A DNA stretch of 64,000 bases from Planctomycetota bacterium (GTDB lineage Bacteria; Planctomycetota; UBA1135; UBA2386), in assembly GCA_020638695.1 (NCBI GenBank), contig JACKIB010000012.1:62001-126000 (forward strand), in the 5' to 3' direction. The notes beneath the pieces are model-generated. The model saw nothing but the letters and a program-made list of their open reading frames with translations, made no database searches and was not told the origin of the DNA. Below are positions 9,537-17,294 of this stretch, in pieces (positions within the stretch are counted from its first letter, which is position 1; the number at the start of each line of letters is the position of its first letter). A program made the position numbers and the translations under genes.

Positions 9537-9699
9537 CGGAGAGGCGGAGTGCGGTCACCGGCCGCGAGTCGCCGGCGCGACGTTCTTGCACCGACCGCAC
9601 TCGGGCGCGGAGCGTGAGATCCGCCGAGCGTGGATTGGGGCTCGGGGCTGCTGGGCTTCGGGCTGCTGGGCTCGGTCGGCCTCAATCTCGAGAACCGCG

Positions 9700-9872
9700 A
9701 GGCACCAACCGGGTGGTCACGTGCACCGGAAAACGCGAGGCCAACGCTGCGCGAGTTGTTCGGTGCGACACTCCGGCCCTGTCACCCTTCGGCTTGCATC
9801 CCGCTCCCTCTCCCGACCTCCCCAGTTCATGCGAGGGAACGGCAGCAAGCCCGTCTTGTCCTTTGGTCGCAT
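9700..9872 (-). pseudogene. N-terminal remnant of a REP-associated (RAYT) transposase
   Basis: Read on the minus strand, the stretch beginning at 9872 gives RPKDKTG, then NWGG and, in another frame, FPVHVTTRL. The two larger remnants near 45 and 46.5 kb share this order, and VHVTTRLMRG in one of them matches the HUH region of RAYT (Y1) transposases. The copy has a frameshift and breaks off at about 9700. There it joins the segment CTCGGTCGGCCTCAATCTCG (9676-9695), which at 44299 lies outside the REP hairpin. An internal deletion has therefore removed the rest of the transposase. Confidence 0.6.
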
Positions 9873-10053
9873 CATCCGCATCACCCTGCCCTCGAGACGG
9901 CAAGTCAGCTCACGCTTCCATGTTTTCACATGTAACTCGCAAACTCATGGCAAGCAGTCACATGCCCGCATCGATCGACCACACGATTCGCGGCGCAACT
10001 CGTCATTGACATTGCACGTCCACCAACTCGATCCACGCCCCCCATACCCACCC

Positions 10054-10147
10054 GCTCTCCCGCGGCCCAGTCGCGGTCGGCATCGGTCCGGCTCGCTTCG
10101 CTCGGCCAGAGCGACCGATGCCGACGGCGACGGGGTCGCGGGAGAGC
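10054..10147. repeat. REP/REPIN-like palindrome
   Basis: Outer arms GCTCTCCCGCG (10054-10064) and CGCGGGAGAGC (10137-10147) are exact reverse complements. Inner arms GTCGGCATCGGTC (10076-10088) and GACCGATGCCGAC (10113-10125) are too. The loop is 24 bases. The inner core GTCGGCATCGG recurs in hairpins or half hairpins near 44.3, 45.8 and 46.8 kb, each time next to RAYT transposase remnants. The double nested palindrome is what is expected of a REPIN mobilised by a RAYT. The 791-base gap from 9537 to 10327 holds nothing else that I recognise. Confidence 0.8.
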
Positions 10148-10327
10148 CCCGTGGCTTCAGAGCTCGAGGTTGAGGGAGCCCACGCGCCCGCGAGGTCAAG
10201 GGGGTTCCGCGTGACTACCGTCTCACCACCGCCCCACCCTCCCACACCGACATCCCCCTAGCCCCGTGCGCATCCGAGGCTGCTGCCTTAGGCTGACTCC
10301 GCCCCCTAACGCGTTCCCTCCCGCACG

Positions 10328-12097
10328 ATGCACGTCCCGCTTCCGCCGATCCGCGCCTCCTGGTTCGCCCTCGTCCTCGCCGCGTCGTCCACGACGCTCG
10401 CCGCGGCGCCGCAGCTGGACCCGATCGGCGCCGACCTCGAGTCCGCGCAGAAGCGCTACAAGGCGTGCTTGGCTCGGCGCCCGTTCAACTTCCACACCGA
10501 GGCGCGGGGCCGGTTGGCCAGAACGCGCGAGCCCGAGGCGCTGAAGATCCTGCTGCGCGACTACTCGAAGCCGAAGGAGGAGAAGCTCGGTGCTCGCCCC
10601 GATCGGCCGATCTATCTGGCGAGCAAGCGCCACGCACCGAGCTACCGGCACTACGCGCGCTACACGATCGCCACGCTGCTGGCACAGAACTTCGACAGCT
10701 GGACGTGGGACGACAAGATCGCGGAATTGCGCGCCAATTCCACCACGCCAACCGACGCCTGGCTGTGGGCCTGCACGGTCGGCGCCGACAGCCGCCCCGA
10801 GGGCACCGCCAAGGCGATCAACTCGATCAAGTCCAACCTGGCGATGCACCTGCGAGCCGCCGCAGTCGAGGGCTTGGCGCGCCACGGCAATCCCGAGGTC
10901 CTCACCGTCGTCCCCGAGCTGTGCACGACGGTTGCGGCGTTGAAGGACCGCGGGGAGCGACGGATGCTGGTCGGCGCGCTGTCGAGCGCAATCTTCGCCC
11001 ACAAGGAACTGCTCAAGGACGAGCAGATGAAGAAGGCGATCCGCGCCTACATCGGACTGCTGGCCGCCGACGTCAAGCTGTCGCACAGCACCAAGATGGT
11101 CATCGCGCGACACCTGTCGAAGACCATCGGCAAGGACGCGCTCTACATCGAACCGGAGCCGTGGCTGCGGCTGCTCGAACAGAACTTCACGCCGCCCAAG
11201 CGCACCGAGCACACGGTTTCCTCCATGCGCTTCTTCGGGATCGAAGCCGAGGGCGACCGGCTGTGCTACCTGGTCGACATGTCCAACTCGATGCTCAAGG
11301 AGATCGACCCGGCGCTGCAGAAGAAGGGCCCGGTGACCGGCCCGCGGCGCAAGCGCAAGCCCGGTCAGATGCCGACCGAGGACGACATTCCGTGGCACCT
11401 GGTGAAGACCCGCTTCGACCTGGCGCGCGAGCACCTGAAGATCTCGATGCAACGCCTCGCCAAGGGCAAGCGGTTCTGCGTGATCTGGTTCGGCGACGAG
11501 GCCGGGTTGTTCAAGTCGACGCCCGGGATGATCCCCGCGACGTACGGGAACGTGAAGAAGGTCATCGCCGAGCTCGATGCCATCAAGCCCGCAGCGTTCA
11601 ACTCGCCCGGCTGGCCCAAGGGAAAAGCAGCTTCGATCGCGCCGAACGGCTGGCTGCGCGGCGACACCAACATGCACGCCGGGCTGCGGCTGGCCTTCGC
11701 CATGCGCGCCAAGGGCTTCGCCCCCGACAACGAGCACGTCGACCTCAAGGCCCTGGCCGAAGGTTGTGACACCATCTTCCTGCTCTCGGACGGCGCCCCA
11801 TCGATGGACGACTTCTACATCGAGGACAAGGACTACGGGGAGGGCAAGGTCGTGTACGACCACGAACAGAAGAAGGAAGCACCTCGGCGTGAGAGACTTT
11901 GGTACCACGGCCCGTACGACCAGAGCCAGTGGCTGCGCGCCGACGTCGACCGGATGAACGTGTTCCGCAAGGTGCAGGTGCACTGCGTTGGCATCGGCGA
12001 AGCAGACCTCGGACTGCTGCGCGGCATCGCCAGCGCCACCATGGGGCAGGTGCACTTGGTCGGCGCCAAGGCGAAGGCCGCCGGCGGCAAGAAGTAG
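10328..12097 (+). CDS. Secreted protein with HEAT-like helices and a vWA domain
   Basis: 589 residues with a signal peptide (SWFALVLAASSTTLAAA, cleavage near residue 26). Residues of about 40-290 are helical and HEAT-like. From about residue 310 a von Willebrand factor A domain starts with the MIDAS strand CYLVDMSNSML (DxSxS) and continues with FLLSDGAPSMDD. The domain contains long insertions, among them a lysine-rich loop after the MIDAS. It should bind a metal ion and a protein partner outside the cell. The next gene converges on it and also encodes a vWA protein, of a different build. Confidence 0.85.
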   Translation: MHVPLPPIRASWFALVLAASSTTLAAAPQLDPIGADLESAQKRYKACLARRPFNFHTEARGRLARTREPEALKILLRDYSKPKEEKLGARPDRPIYLASKRHAPSYRHYARYTIATLLAQNFDSWTWDDKIAELRANSTTPTDAWLWACTVGADSRPEGTAKAINSIKSNLAMHLRAAAVEGLARHGNPEVLTVVPELCTTVAALKDRGERRMLVGALSSAIFAHKELLKDEQMKKAIRAYIGLLAADVKLSHSTKMVIARHLSKTIGKDALYIEPEPWLRLLEQNFTPPKRTEHTVSSMRFFGIEAEGDRLCYLVDMSNSMLKEIDPALQKKGPVTGPRRKRKPGQMPTEDDIPWHLVKTRFDLAREHLKISMQRLAKGKRFCVIWFGDEAGLFKSTPGMIPATYGNVKKVIAELDAIKPAAFNSPGWPKGKAASIAPNGWLRGDTNMHAGLRLAFAMRAKGFAPDNEHVDLKALAEGCDTIFLLSDGAPSMDDFYIEDKDYGEGKVVYDHEQKKEAPRRERLWYHGPYDQSQWLRADVDRMNVFRKVQVHCVGIGEADLGLLRGIASATMGQVHLVGAKAKAAGGKK

Positions 12098-12108
12098 CCG
12101 ATGCGCCG

Positions 12109-12179
12109 CGGACCGGCGTGGGCCGATCCGAGACCGCGCCGCAGCGGTCCCGGACCGGCGCAAGCCGATCCGTGACCGC
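12109..12179. repeat. Two imperfect 29-bp direct repeats, 42-bp period
   Basis: CGGACCGGCGTGGGCCGATC and its continuation (12109-12137) recur with a few changes at 12151-12179. They fill the 91-base space between two convergent genes. Their role, perhaps in termination, is unknown. Confidence 0.5.
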
Positions 12180-12188
12180 CCGGCGACC

Positions 12189-14579
12189 CTACGCCCAGAA
12201 CGCCGCGCCGCGTGGCATGGCGGTGAGCACCCGCTGCAGGAGCCCCACCACCCGCTCGGCGAGTTCGGTATCGAGCCCGGCCCCGAGTTGCCGCGCCAAC
12301 CCATCGAGTTCGCGGCGCAGCTCCTCGGGCAGCTGATCGCCGGGAATCCGCGCCAGGAGCTGGCGCAGCCGTTCCTCGAGATCGCTGGTCCACGACCGCT
12401 GGCGCAGCGCCGACACCGCCCACTCGATCTCGTCGCGTAGCGCCGTGGACTCGCCGGCCCGCTCCGCGTGTCCGTGCAACACCGCGTCATCGTCGGAAGC
12501 GTCCGGCCCGGGCCCGGAGAACATCCCGCTGACCACTTCGCAGGCATCTTCGAGCCACTGACCCAGCCCGCGCATGCGAGCCGGCGCGGACTTGGCGGAC
12601 TGCAGCCTCGCGCCACTCACCGCCGCGTCCATCGGCGCGCAGGCCGGCGCCGCCCCCGCCCAGCCTTCGGGCATCTCGACCGGTTGCATCACGCGATGCA
12701 GCGGGACACCCCGTGCCACGACTTCGCTGTCGATCGCGACGAACGCGGTGAACCGCGACAGCACACCGAACCGCAGTGAGGTGGCGACGATCCGCCCTGC
12801 CAACTCCACACCCTGCGGGTTCTGCAACCCGCCGCGCGCCGAGTAGCGGTCCTCGAGACTGCGCAGGTGGCCCCGCGCCCACAACGCGGGGATCGCCGAC
12901 GACTCGCCAGCGCGCCCGCCGACCTGTCGACTCCACGCCGACCCCGAAGCCTCGCGCGCCCGCAGCGCGAGCGCCGCTCCCCCCGGCGCGAGGTCCCGGT
13001 AGCGGCCGAACAACAGCAGCGGCGCGCCGGCGAACAGGTCCGGCAACCGCGCGGGCGCGAGGGTGTCCGGGTCAATCCGCATTCCACTGGCTTCGAGCCC
13101 GAGTTCGGTCAGGACCGGGGTGGCGATGGACCGGTGCACACGTTCCATCACCTCGTCGAGCCGCTCCTCGGTCTCGACCAGTTCGCAGGCACCTCCGCCG
13201 AGTTCGGCGAAGCGACGCAGAAAGCCCTCGTTGACCGCACGGTCGATCCCCAGCGTGAACACCCGCACGTCGCGCAGGTCGGTCCGCCGCAGCAGTTCGT
13301 CCTCGTTGCCCACCTGGCCGTCGGTCACCAGCACCAGGACGCGATCGCGACGGGGGTGCTCGGCGTCGCCACCACGCAACAGGTCGAGCCCGTGGGTCAG
13401 TGGCGCCAGCATCTCGGTGCCACCCCGTGCTTCGACCTTCGCCAGGAACTCGATCGCCTGGTAGCGCAACCGATCGGTGGCCGCCTGCAGACCATCGTGC
13501 GGAGATTCGACGCTGGTGTCGAACGCCAGCACTGCCACCCGGTCGCGGTCGGACAGCGTGTCGAGCATGCGCGCGAGCGCGCGACGTGCCGCCACCATCT
13601 TCCACCCGCCCATGCTGCCCGAGCGGTCGAGCACGAACACCACGTCGCGCGGTCGCTGCGCGGTACCGACCGCGGCCGGCGGCGTCAGGGTCAGCAAGAA
13701 CGTACCCGAGGTCGGCACGGCGTCGGTGTCGCCCGGGTCATCCGGCGCGAGCACCAGCGAGTCGCCCACCGCGTCCCCGAGAATCGCGAACCGCAGGATG
13801 AAGTCGCGGTCGAGGCGTTCGCCGGGACGTAGTTCCAACACCGCCCCCCCGCCCGTGCGTTGTTCCACCGCAATCGTGTGCAGGCTCACCCGCGGCGGGG
13901 CGATCCGCAGGCCGGCGGGGTCGAGGCTCACGCGCAGCGACAACGCCACCGGGTTCGGGAACCCCGGAAGCAGCACCGGCGGCGTGATGCGCGACGCGTC
14001 GGGAACGCGATCGGTATCGCCCGCGGTTCCACCCCCGACCGCCAGGCCGTCGAGCACCGCGCCCGGGATGTAGCGCGGCGCCACGACCAGCGGGAAGCGG
14101 AAGCACGCTTCGTGCTGCACCAGCGCCAGCGGTGCAGCGAACGACAGCACGACGGTCGCCTCTTCCCCGGGCATCAGGTTCCCGACTTGCATGCTGAACA
14201 CGTCGGGGCGATCCTCCTCGGCCAACGCCGCGCGCTGCCCGGCGCGAATCGCCTCTTGGTAGTCGGCGCGCGCGGCACCCCGCTCGGCCAACAGGCCGCG
14301 CACCGTGCGCCCGCCGACCGTCATCGTGAAGTCGGTCACCGCGGCGCGCGGCGGCAGAGGGAAGATGTAGGTCGCCTCGAGCGGCTGTGGGCAGCGGTTG
14401 ACGAACGTCTGACGCACCACCACACGGGCGGTCAGGCCGGTGATCTGGGCATCGACGTCGAGCGCGCGCAGCGGCAGGTTGCCGGCGTCGCTGCGCAGCG
14501 AGCCGAAGCCGGGTTCATCGCCGGCGAGCGGCACGGTCTCTTCGGGAGGCAAGGTGGGTAGGGCTTGTTCGGTGTTCAT
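12189..14579 (-). CDS. VIT domain plus vWA domain protein
   Basis: 796 residues. The first 150 or so form a VIT (vault/inter-alpha-trypsin) domain, with the typical ITGLTARVVVRQTFVN and YIFPLPPRAAVTDFTM stretches. Near residue 315 follows the vWA MIDAS strand DVVFVLDRSGSMGG, and later VLVLVTDGQVGNE. The C-terminal third is helical and not recognised. No signal peptide is visible, so the protein may be cytoplasmic. It lies 63 bases downstream of a MerR-type regulator on the same strand and is probably controlled from that gene's promoter. A metal-dependent adhesion or scaffold role follows from the domains; the partner is unknown. Confidence 0.88.
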   Translation of the reverse strand: MNTEQALPTLPPEETVPLAGDEPGFGSLRSDAGNLPLRALDVDAQITGLTARVVVRQTFVNRCPQPLEATYIFPLPPRAAVTDFTMTVGGRTVRGLLAERGAARADYQEAIRAGQRAALAEEDRPDVFSMQVGNLMPGEEATVVLSFAAPLALVQHEACFRFPLVVAPRYIPGAVLDGLAVGGGTAGDTDRVPDASRITPPVLLPGFPNPVALSLRVSLDPAGLRIAPPRVSLHTIAVEQRTGGGAVLELRPGERLDRDFILRFAILGDAVGDSLVLAPDDPGDTDAVPTSGTFLLTLTPPAAVGTAQRPRDVVFVLDRSGSMGGWKMVAARRALARMLDTLSDRDRVAVLAFDTSVESPHDGLQAATDRLRYQAIEFLAKVEARGGTEMLAPLTHGLDLLRGGDAEHPRRDRVLVLVTDGQVGNEDELLRRTDLRDVRVFTLGIDRAVNEGFLRRFAELGGGACELVETEERLDEVMERVHRSIATPVLTELGLEASGMRIDPDTLAPARLPDLFAGAPLLLFGRYRDLAPGGAALALRAREASGSAWSRQVGGRAGESSAIPALWARGHLRSLEDRYSARGGLQNPQGVELAGRIVATSLRFGVLSRFTAFVAIDSEVVARGVPLHRVMQPVEMPEGWAGAAPACAPMDAAVSGARLQSAKSAPARMRGLGQWLEDACEVVSGMFSGPGPDASDDDAVLHGHAERAGESTALRDEIEWAVSALRQRSWTSDLEERLRQLLARIPGDQLPEELRRELDGLARQLGAGLDTELAERVVGLLQRVLTAMPRGAAFWA

Positions 14580-14642
14580 CGTGTCAGGTCCTTCTGTCGT
14601 GGTTGGGCTGGGAGGGAGAAGGTCGTGGGAAGCGGTCGGTGG

Positions 14643-15434
14643 TCAGGTCGTGGAGGAGTCCGGATCGAGCAGGCCGCGGCGCATCAGGACGGCCCGCAGA
14701 TCCGCGGTCGCGCGGCGCAGCTCGCCGAGGTCGTCGGAACGGAGCTCGCGCAACGCAGGGAAGGTGAGGGTGGCGCCGGAGCCGAGTGCGATCGCGTGCA
14801 AGAGGAGCGGGGCGGCGGCGGGGGCCGACGCGGCGGGCGAGCCTGCCGAGTCGAGGTCGGGGCTCGGTGCGGTTGGCTTCGCGGCGTGCGCGGCAGCTCG
14901 TGCGCTCGGCGCATCCGGCGGTGACGGCGCGACTGGCGCAAGCCACATGCCTTCCGCCAGCACGTCGTCGTCGCTGTCATCCAGCGCCCCGCTGGATGAC
15001 AGCGTTTCGTTGGATTCCGGTGCCTCCACTCCCGCCGAGCCCGAGCCCGAGCCCGAGCCCTCGGCGACCGGGGCACCCACCCCACCGGGAACTCTCGCCC
15101 AGAACGGCGCAGCCGGCTCCGCCAGTGCACGCAGCTCGGCGTCGGGAAGCCCCGCGAGTCGCCGCTGCACTTCGACCAGCGAGCGGCCCGCGGCCTGCAG
15201 CCGCTTGATCGCGACCAGCTGGAACAGATGACGCTCGCCGTAGAGCGCGGTCCGCCCGCGCATCTCCGCCGGCGGGTCGAGCAGGCCGAGGGTGGTGTAG
15301 TAGCGGATGGTGCGCGGACTCGGGATCGCCGACACCTGCCCGTTGGCAGGCCCTCGGTAGCCCACCGCCAGGGAGTCCTCCACCCGTCGGGCGAGTTCGG
15401 CGAGGTCCATGCGAGCGTCCGGCTGCGTGTTCAT
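14643..15434 (-). CDS. MerR-family transcriptional regulator
   Basis: 263 residues. The MerR helix-turn-helix begins near residue 39 with SPRTIRYYTTLGLLDPP and runs through HLFQLVAIKRLQAAGRSL, including the wing. The rest is unusual for the family: a low-complexity Gly-Ser and acidic linker (GSGSGSGSAG, SGALDDSDDD) and a C-terminal helical part, with no conserved metal-binding cysteines. The start at 15434 is kept because a promoter lies directly upstream. It precedes the VIT/vWA gene by 63 bases and presumably regulates itself and that gene. The effector is unknown. Confidence 0.88.
   Translation of the reverse strand: MNTQPDARMDLAELARRVEDSLAVGYRGPANGQVSAIPSPRTIRYYTTLGLLDPPAEMRGRTALYGERHLFQLVAIKRLQAAGRSLVEVQRRLAGLPDAELRALAEPAAPFWARVPGGVGAPVAEGSGSGSGSAGVEAPESNETLSSSGALDDSDDDVLAEGMWLAPVAPSPPDAPSARAAAHAAKPTAPSPDLDSAGSPAASAPAAAPLLLHAIALGSGATLTFPALRELRSDDLGELRRATADLRAVLMRRGLLDPDSSTT
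14972..15004. repeat. 15-bp perfect inverted repeat inside the MerR gene
   Basis: CGCTGTCATCCAGCG (14972-14986) and CGCTGGATGACAGCG (14990-15004) are exact reverse complements separated by CCC. The hairpin encodes part of the serine/aspartate linker of the regulator. Four GAGCCC hexamers follow at 15037-15060. Both lie in the low-complexity linker. Confidence 0.8.
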
Positions 15435-15435
15435 G

Positions 15436-15471
15436 ACAGTGAATCATACACTGTTTGATGACACCTGTCCA
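15436..15471 (-). promoter_or_regulatory. Promoter and dyad operator of the MerR gene
   Basis: On the minus strand TGGACA (15466-15471) and TATGAT (15443-15448) are separated by 17 bases, each one mismatch from the sigma-70 consensus. The transcription start would fall within about two bases of the ATG at 15434, so the mRNA should be practically leaderless. The -10 lies inside the dyad ACAGTG-N7-CACTGT (15436-15454), a likely binding site for the MerR protein itself. Confidence 0.6.
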
Positions 15472-15999
15472 GCAGGCCCGGGTAGTTGCATCAAGTTGTT
15501 TATTGATAGATATTTATGATGTCCCACCAAACGAGTGCGCGGTAGCGCCCGACCGGAGCAGTCGGGGGAACGACCACCCGCACGAGTGCCTGAGCGCCGC
15601 GCCCGCACCAGCCGGCCGGCCGCGGGCGAGACTGCGCCCGAAGCGCGAACCACCCGAGGTCGGTCGCGCTCCACCGCCCTTCCGATGGCGAGCAGCAGCG
15701 GCGACTCGCCGCCGCACCCCGGTCGCGTGGGTCATCTCGAAGGTGGCCTTCCCGCCGCAACTCGCAGCTCGCCATCGCCGCCGCCAGGATGAGTCCGCGG
15801 GCTCCAGGCACGCGGTCTGGCGGCGGCGCCCGGCGTGATCGACCGAAAACCAGCTCCACCCTCGGCAGGGGAAACCGGGCGCTACGCCTCCCCCCGGTGC
15901 GGGCGGTGACACACACGGCGCCGCGCACCCCTCGAGCCGAACTCGCGAGGACCGCAGCCAGCCCATGTGGGCCACCCCCGCTGCCGATAGCATCCCCAC
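15472..15999. other. Intergenic region without a recognised gene
   Basis: An AT-rich patch (15485-15525) is followed by about 470 GC-rich bases up to the ATG at 16000. I looked for RNase P, tmRNA and SRP RNA signatures on both strands and found none. No frame shows convincing coding character. Confidence 0.4.
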
Positions 16000-16707
16000 A
16001 TGACCGCGATCAACCCCTACTCCACCTTCGACGACAACCAGGTCGCCGCACACGCACCCGCCACCGAGCGGGCGATCTTCCTCCGGAAGACCTACTCGCT
16101 GGTCTTTCTCGGCGTGTTGGCGTTCGCCGCAGCGCTGTATCTGTCCGCGCCGGATCGACTCCTGCACGGCGCGGCGATGGCCTTGCGGTTCAGCCCCATC
16201 GTCTCGGCGCTGGTGTTCCTCGGCAGCTTCTACCTGGTGCGTTGGGTCGCGACGACTCCGGTCGGCCTGCCGTTGTTCTTCGCGTTCGCGGTGTTCTGGG
16301 GCCTACTCGCGGCACCAATGATCCTGGCGGTCGCCGGGCTGTCGAACGGTGCGGCACTGATCGGCCAGGCGAGCTTGCTGACCGCGATCATCTTCTTCGG
16401 CCTGACCGCCTACGTGTGGAAGAGCGGCAAGGACTTCTCGTTCCTCGGCGGCGCGCTCACCATCGGGTTCTTCGCGATGCTCGGGATCGCCCTGTGCGGG
16501 TGGTTGTTCGGCTTCAGCATCGGCATCTGGTTCTCGGTGCTCGGCGTCGTGGTGATGTCGGGCTACATCCTGTACGACACCAGCGCGGTGATGCTCCGCT
16601 ACCCGACCAACATGTACGTCGCCGCGGCGCTCGAACTGTTCACCGACATCGTGATGCTGTTCCGCTACTTGCTCGACATCGTTCTATCGTTCTCCGGGAA
16701 CGACTGA
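16000..16707 (+). CDS. Bax inhibitor-1/YccA family membrane protein
   Basis: 235 residues with about seven hydrophobic segments, beginning with TYSLVFLGVLAFAAALYL and ending with LYDTSAVMLRYP and ALELFTDIVMLFRYLLDI. The last stretches, with conserved acidic residues facing membrane helices, are characteristic of the BI-1/UPF0005 family, whose members conduct calcium or act with membrane proteases. The length matches bacterial YccA/YbhL proteins. It stands alone: a long gap precedes it, and the arginine operon with its own promoter follows. Confidence 0.92.
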   Translation: MTAINPYSTFDDNQVAAHAPATERAIFLRKTYSLVFLGVLAFAAALYLSAPDRLLHGAAMALRFSPIVSALVFLGSFYLVRWVATTPVGLPLFFAFAVFWGLLAAPMILAVAGLSNGAALIGQASLLTAIIFFGLTAYVWKSGKDFSFLGGALTIGFFAMLGIALCGWLFGFSIGIWFSVLGVVVMSGYILYDTSAVMLRYPTNMYVAAALELFTDIVMLFRYLLDIVLSFSGND

Positions 16708-16789
16708 GTCGCAGGCGCCGCGAGCCCCGGAGCGGCCGCGGCTCGGCGCCCTGCGGCGGACCGAGCCACAAAAAAGCACCCATCTGCCC

Positions 16790-16818
16790 TTGACGTCCGC
16801 GCGATGGGGCATATTTAT
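16790..16818 (+). promoter_or_regulatory. Probable promoter of the arginine operon
   Basis: TTGACG at 16790-16795 is a near-consensus -35. With 14-17 base spacing the -10 falls in CATATTTAT (16810-16818), which is a weak hexamer. The transcript would start near 16825 and leave a leader of only about 13 bases, without Shine-Dalgarno sequence, before the argR ATG. The -10 region lies inside the left ARG-box-like palindrome. Confidence 0.45.
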
Positions 16819-16843
16819 GCGGAACACGCCGCATAAATATGCC
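16808..16843. promoter_or_regulatory. Double ARG-box-like operator overlapping the argR start
   Basis: GGCATATTTATGCGG (16808-16822) and CCGCATAAATATGCC (16829-16843) are exact 15-base reverse complements with AACACG between them. Each half contains a near-palindrome (GCATATTTATGC and GCATAAATATGC), and the two centres are 22 bases apart. ArgR hexamers normally bind two 18-base boxes about 21 bases apart, so both spacing and AT-rich core fit. The operator covers the likely -10 region and the argR start codon (16839), so ArgR should repress its own operon. Confidence 0.8.
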
Positions 16844-17294
16844 AACGCAGGAGCCCCACCAGACCCGCCAGCAACGGCACCAGGCAATCCTGGAGCTGGT
16901 GCAGACCCACTACGTCCGCAGCCAGGCCGAGCTGGCCGAGCTGCTCGGCGAGCGGGGCCTCGAGGTCAACCAGGGCACGCTGTCGCGCGATCTCCGTGAG
17001 CTGGGGTTGGTGAAGGGGCCGGAAGGCTACGAGGTACCGGACGGCAGCCGTGGTCAGCCGACCGATGCGCTGCACGCCGCGGTGCGGCTCTGGCTGACCG
17101 GGAACGCGGTGGCGATGAACCAGATCGTCCTTCGCACCCCACCCGGCGGCGCGCAACCGCTGGGTCTGGCACTCGACAAGGCCGGGATTCCCGAGGTGCT
17201 CGGCACCATCGCCGGAGACGACACGGTGCTGGTGATCTGCCCCGACCACAAGGCCGCGGTGCGCGTCAGCCGCAAGCTCGAGGCATCGCTGTGA
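16839..17294 (+). CDS. argR: Arginine repressor ArgR
   Basis: 151 residues, the usual ArgR length. The N-terminal winged helix shows SQAELAELLGERG followed by NQGTLSRDLRELGL, the recognition helix. The C-terminal hexamerisation and arginine-binding domain ends with GTIAGDDTVLVICPD, where the GDD motif binds arginine. The start at 16839 lies in the operator palindrome; the next in-frame start would cut into the DNA-binding domain. The 3' end overlaps argC by four bases (GTGA). As first gene of the arg operon it is probably autorepressed by arginine-bound ArgR. Confidence 0.93.
   Translation: MPTQEPHQTRQQRHQAILELVQTHYVRSQAELAELLGERGLEVNQGTLSRDLRELGLVKGPEGYEVPDGSRGQPTDALHAAVRLWLTGNAVAMNQIVLRTPPGGAQPLGLALDKAGIPEVLGTIAGDDTVLVICPDHKAAVRVSRKLEASL

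Noticed and set aside
15453..15464. 12-base match GTTTGATGACAC to 45179-45190 as a shared regulatory site
   Set aside because: In 64 kb many 12-base matches are expected by chance, and the second site lies in decayed transposon sequence.
15500..15999. Structured RNA (RNase P, tmRNA or SRP RNA) in the gap before the BI-1 gene
   Set aside because: The region is GC-rich with some complementary stretches, but none of the conserved core motifs of these RNAs could be found on either strand.
16740..16767. Intrinsic terminator after the BI-1 gene
   Set aside because: GGCTCGG and CCGAGCC form a 7-bp stem, but an A-run follows it, not a T-run, and on the other strand the T-run precedes the stem. It is left out of the feature list.
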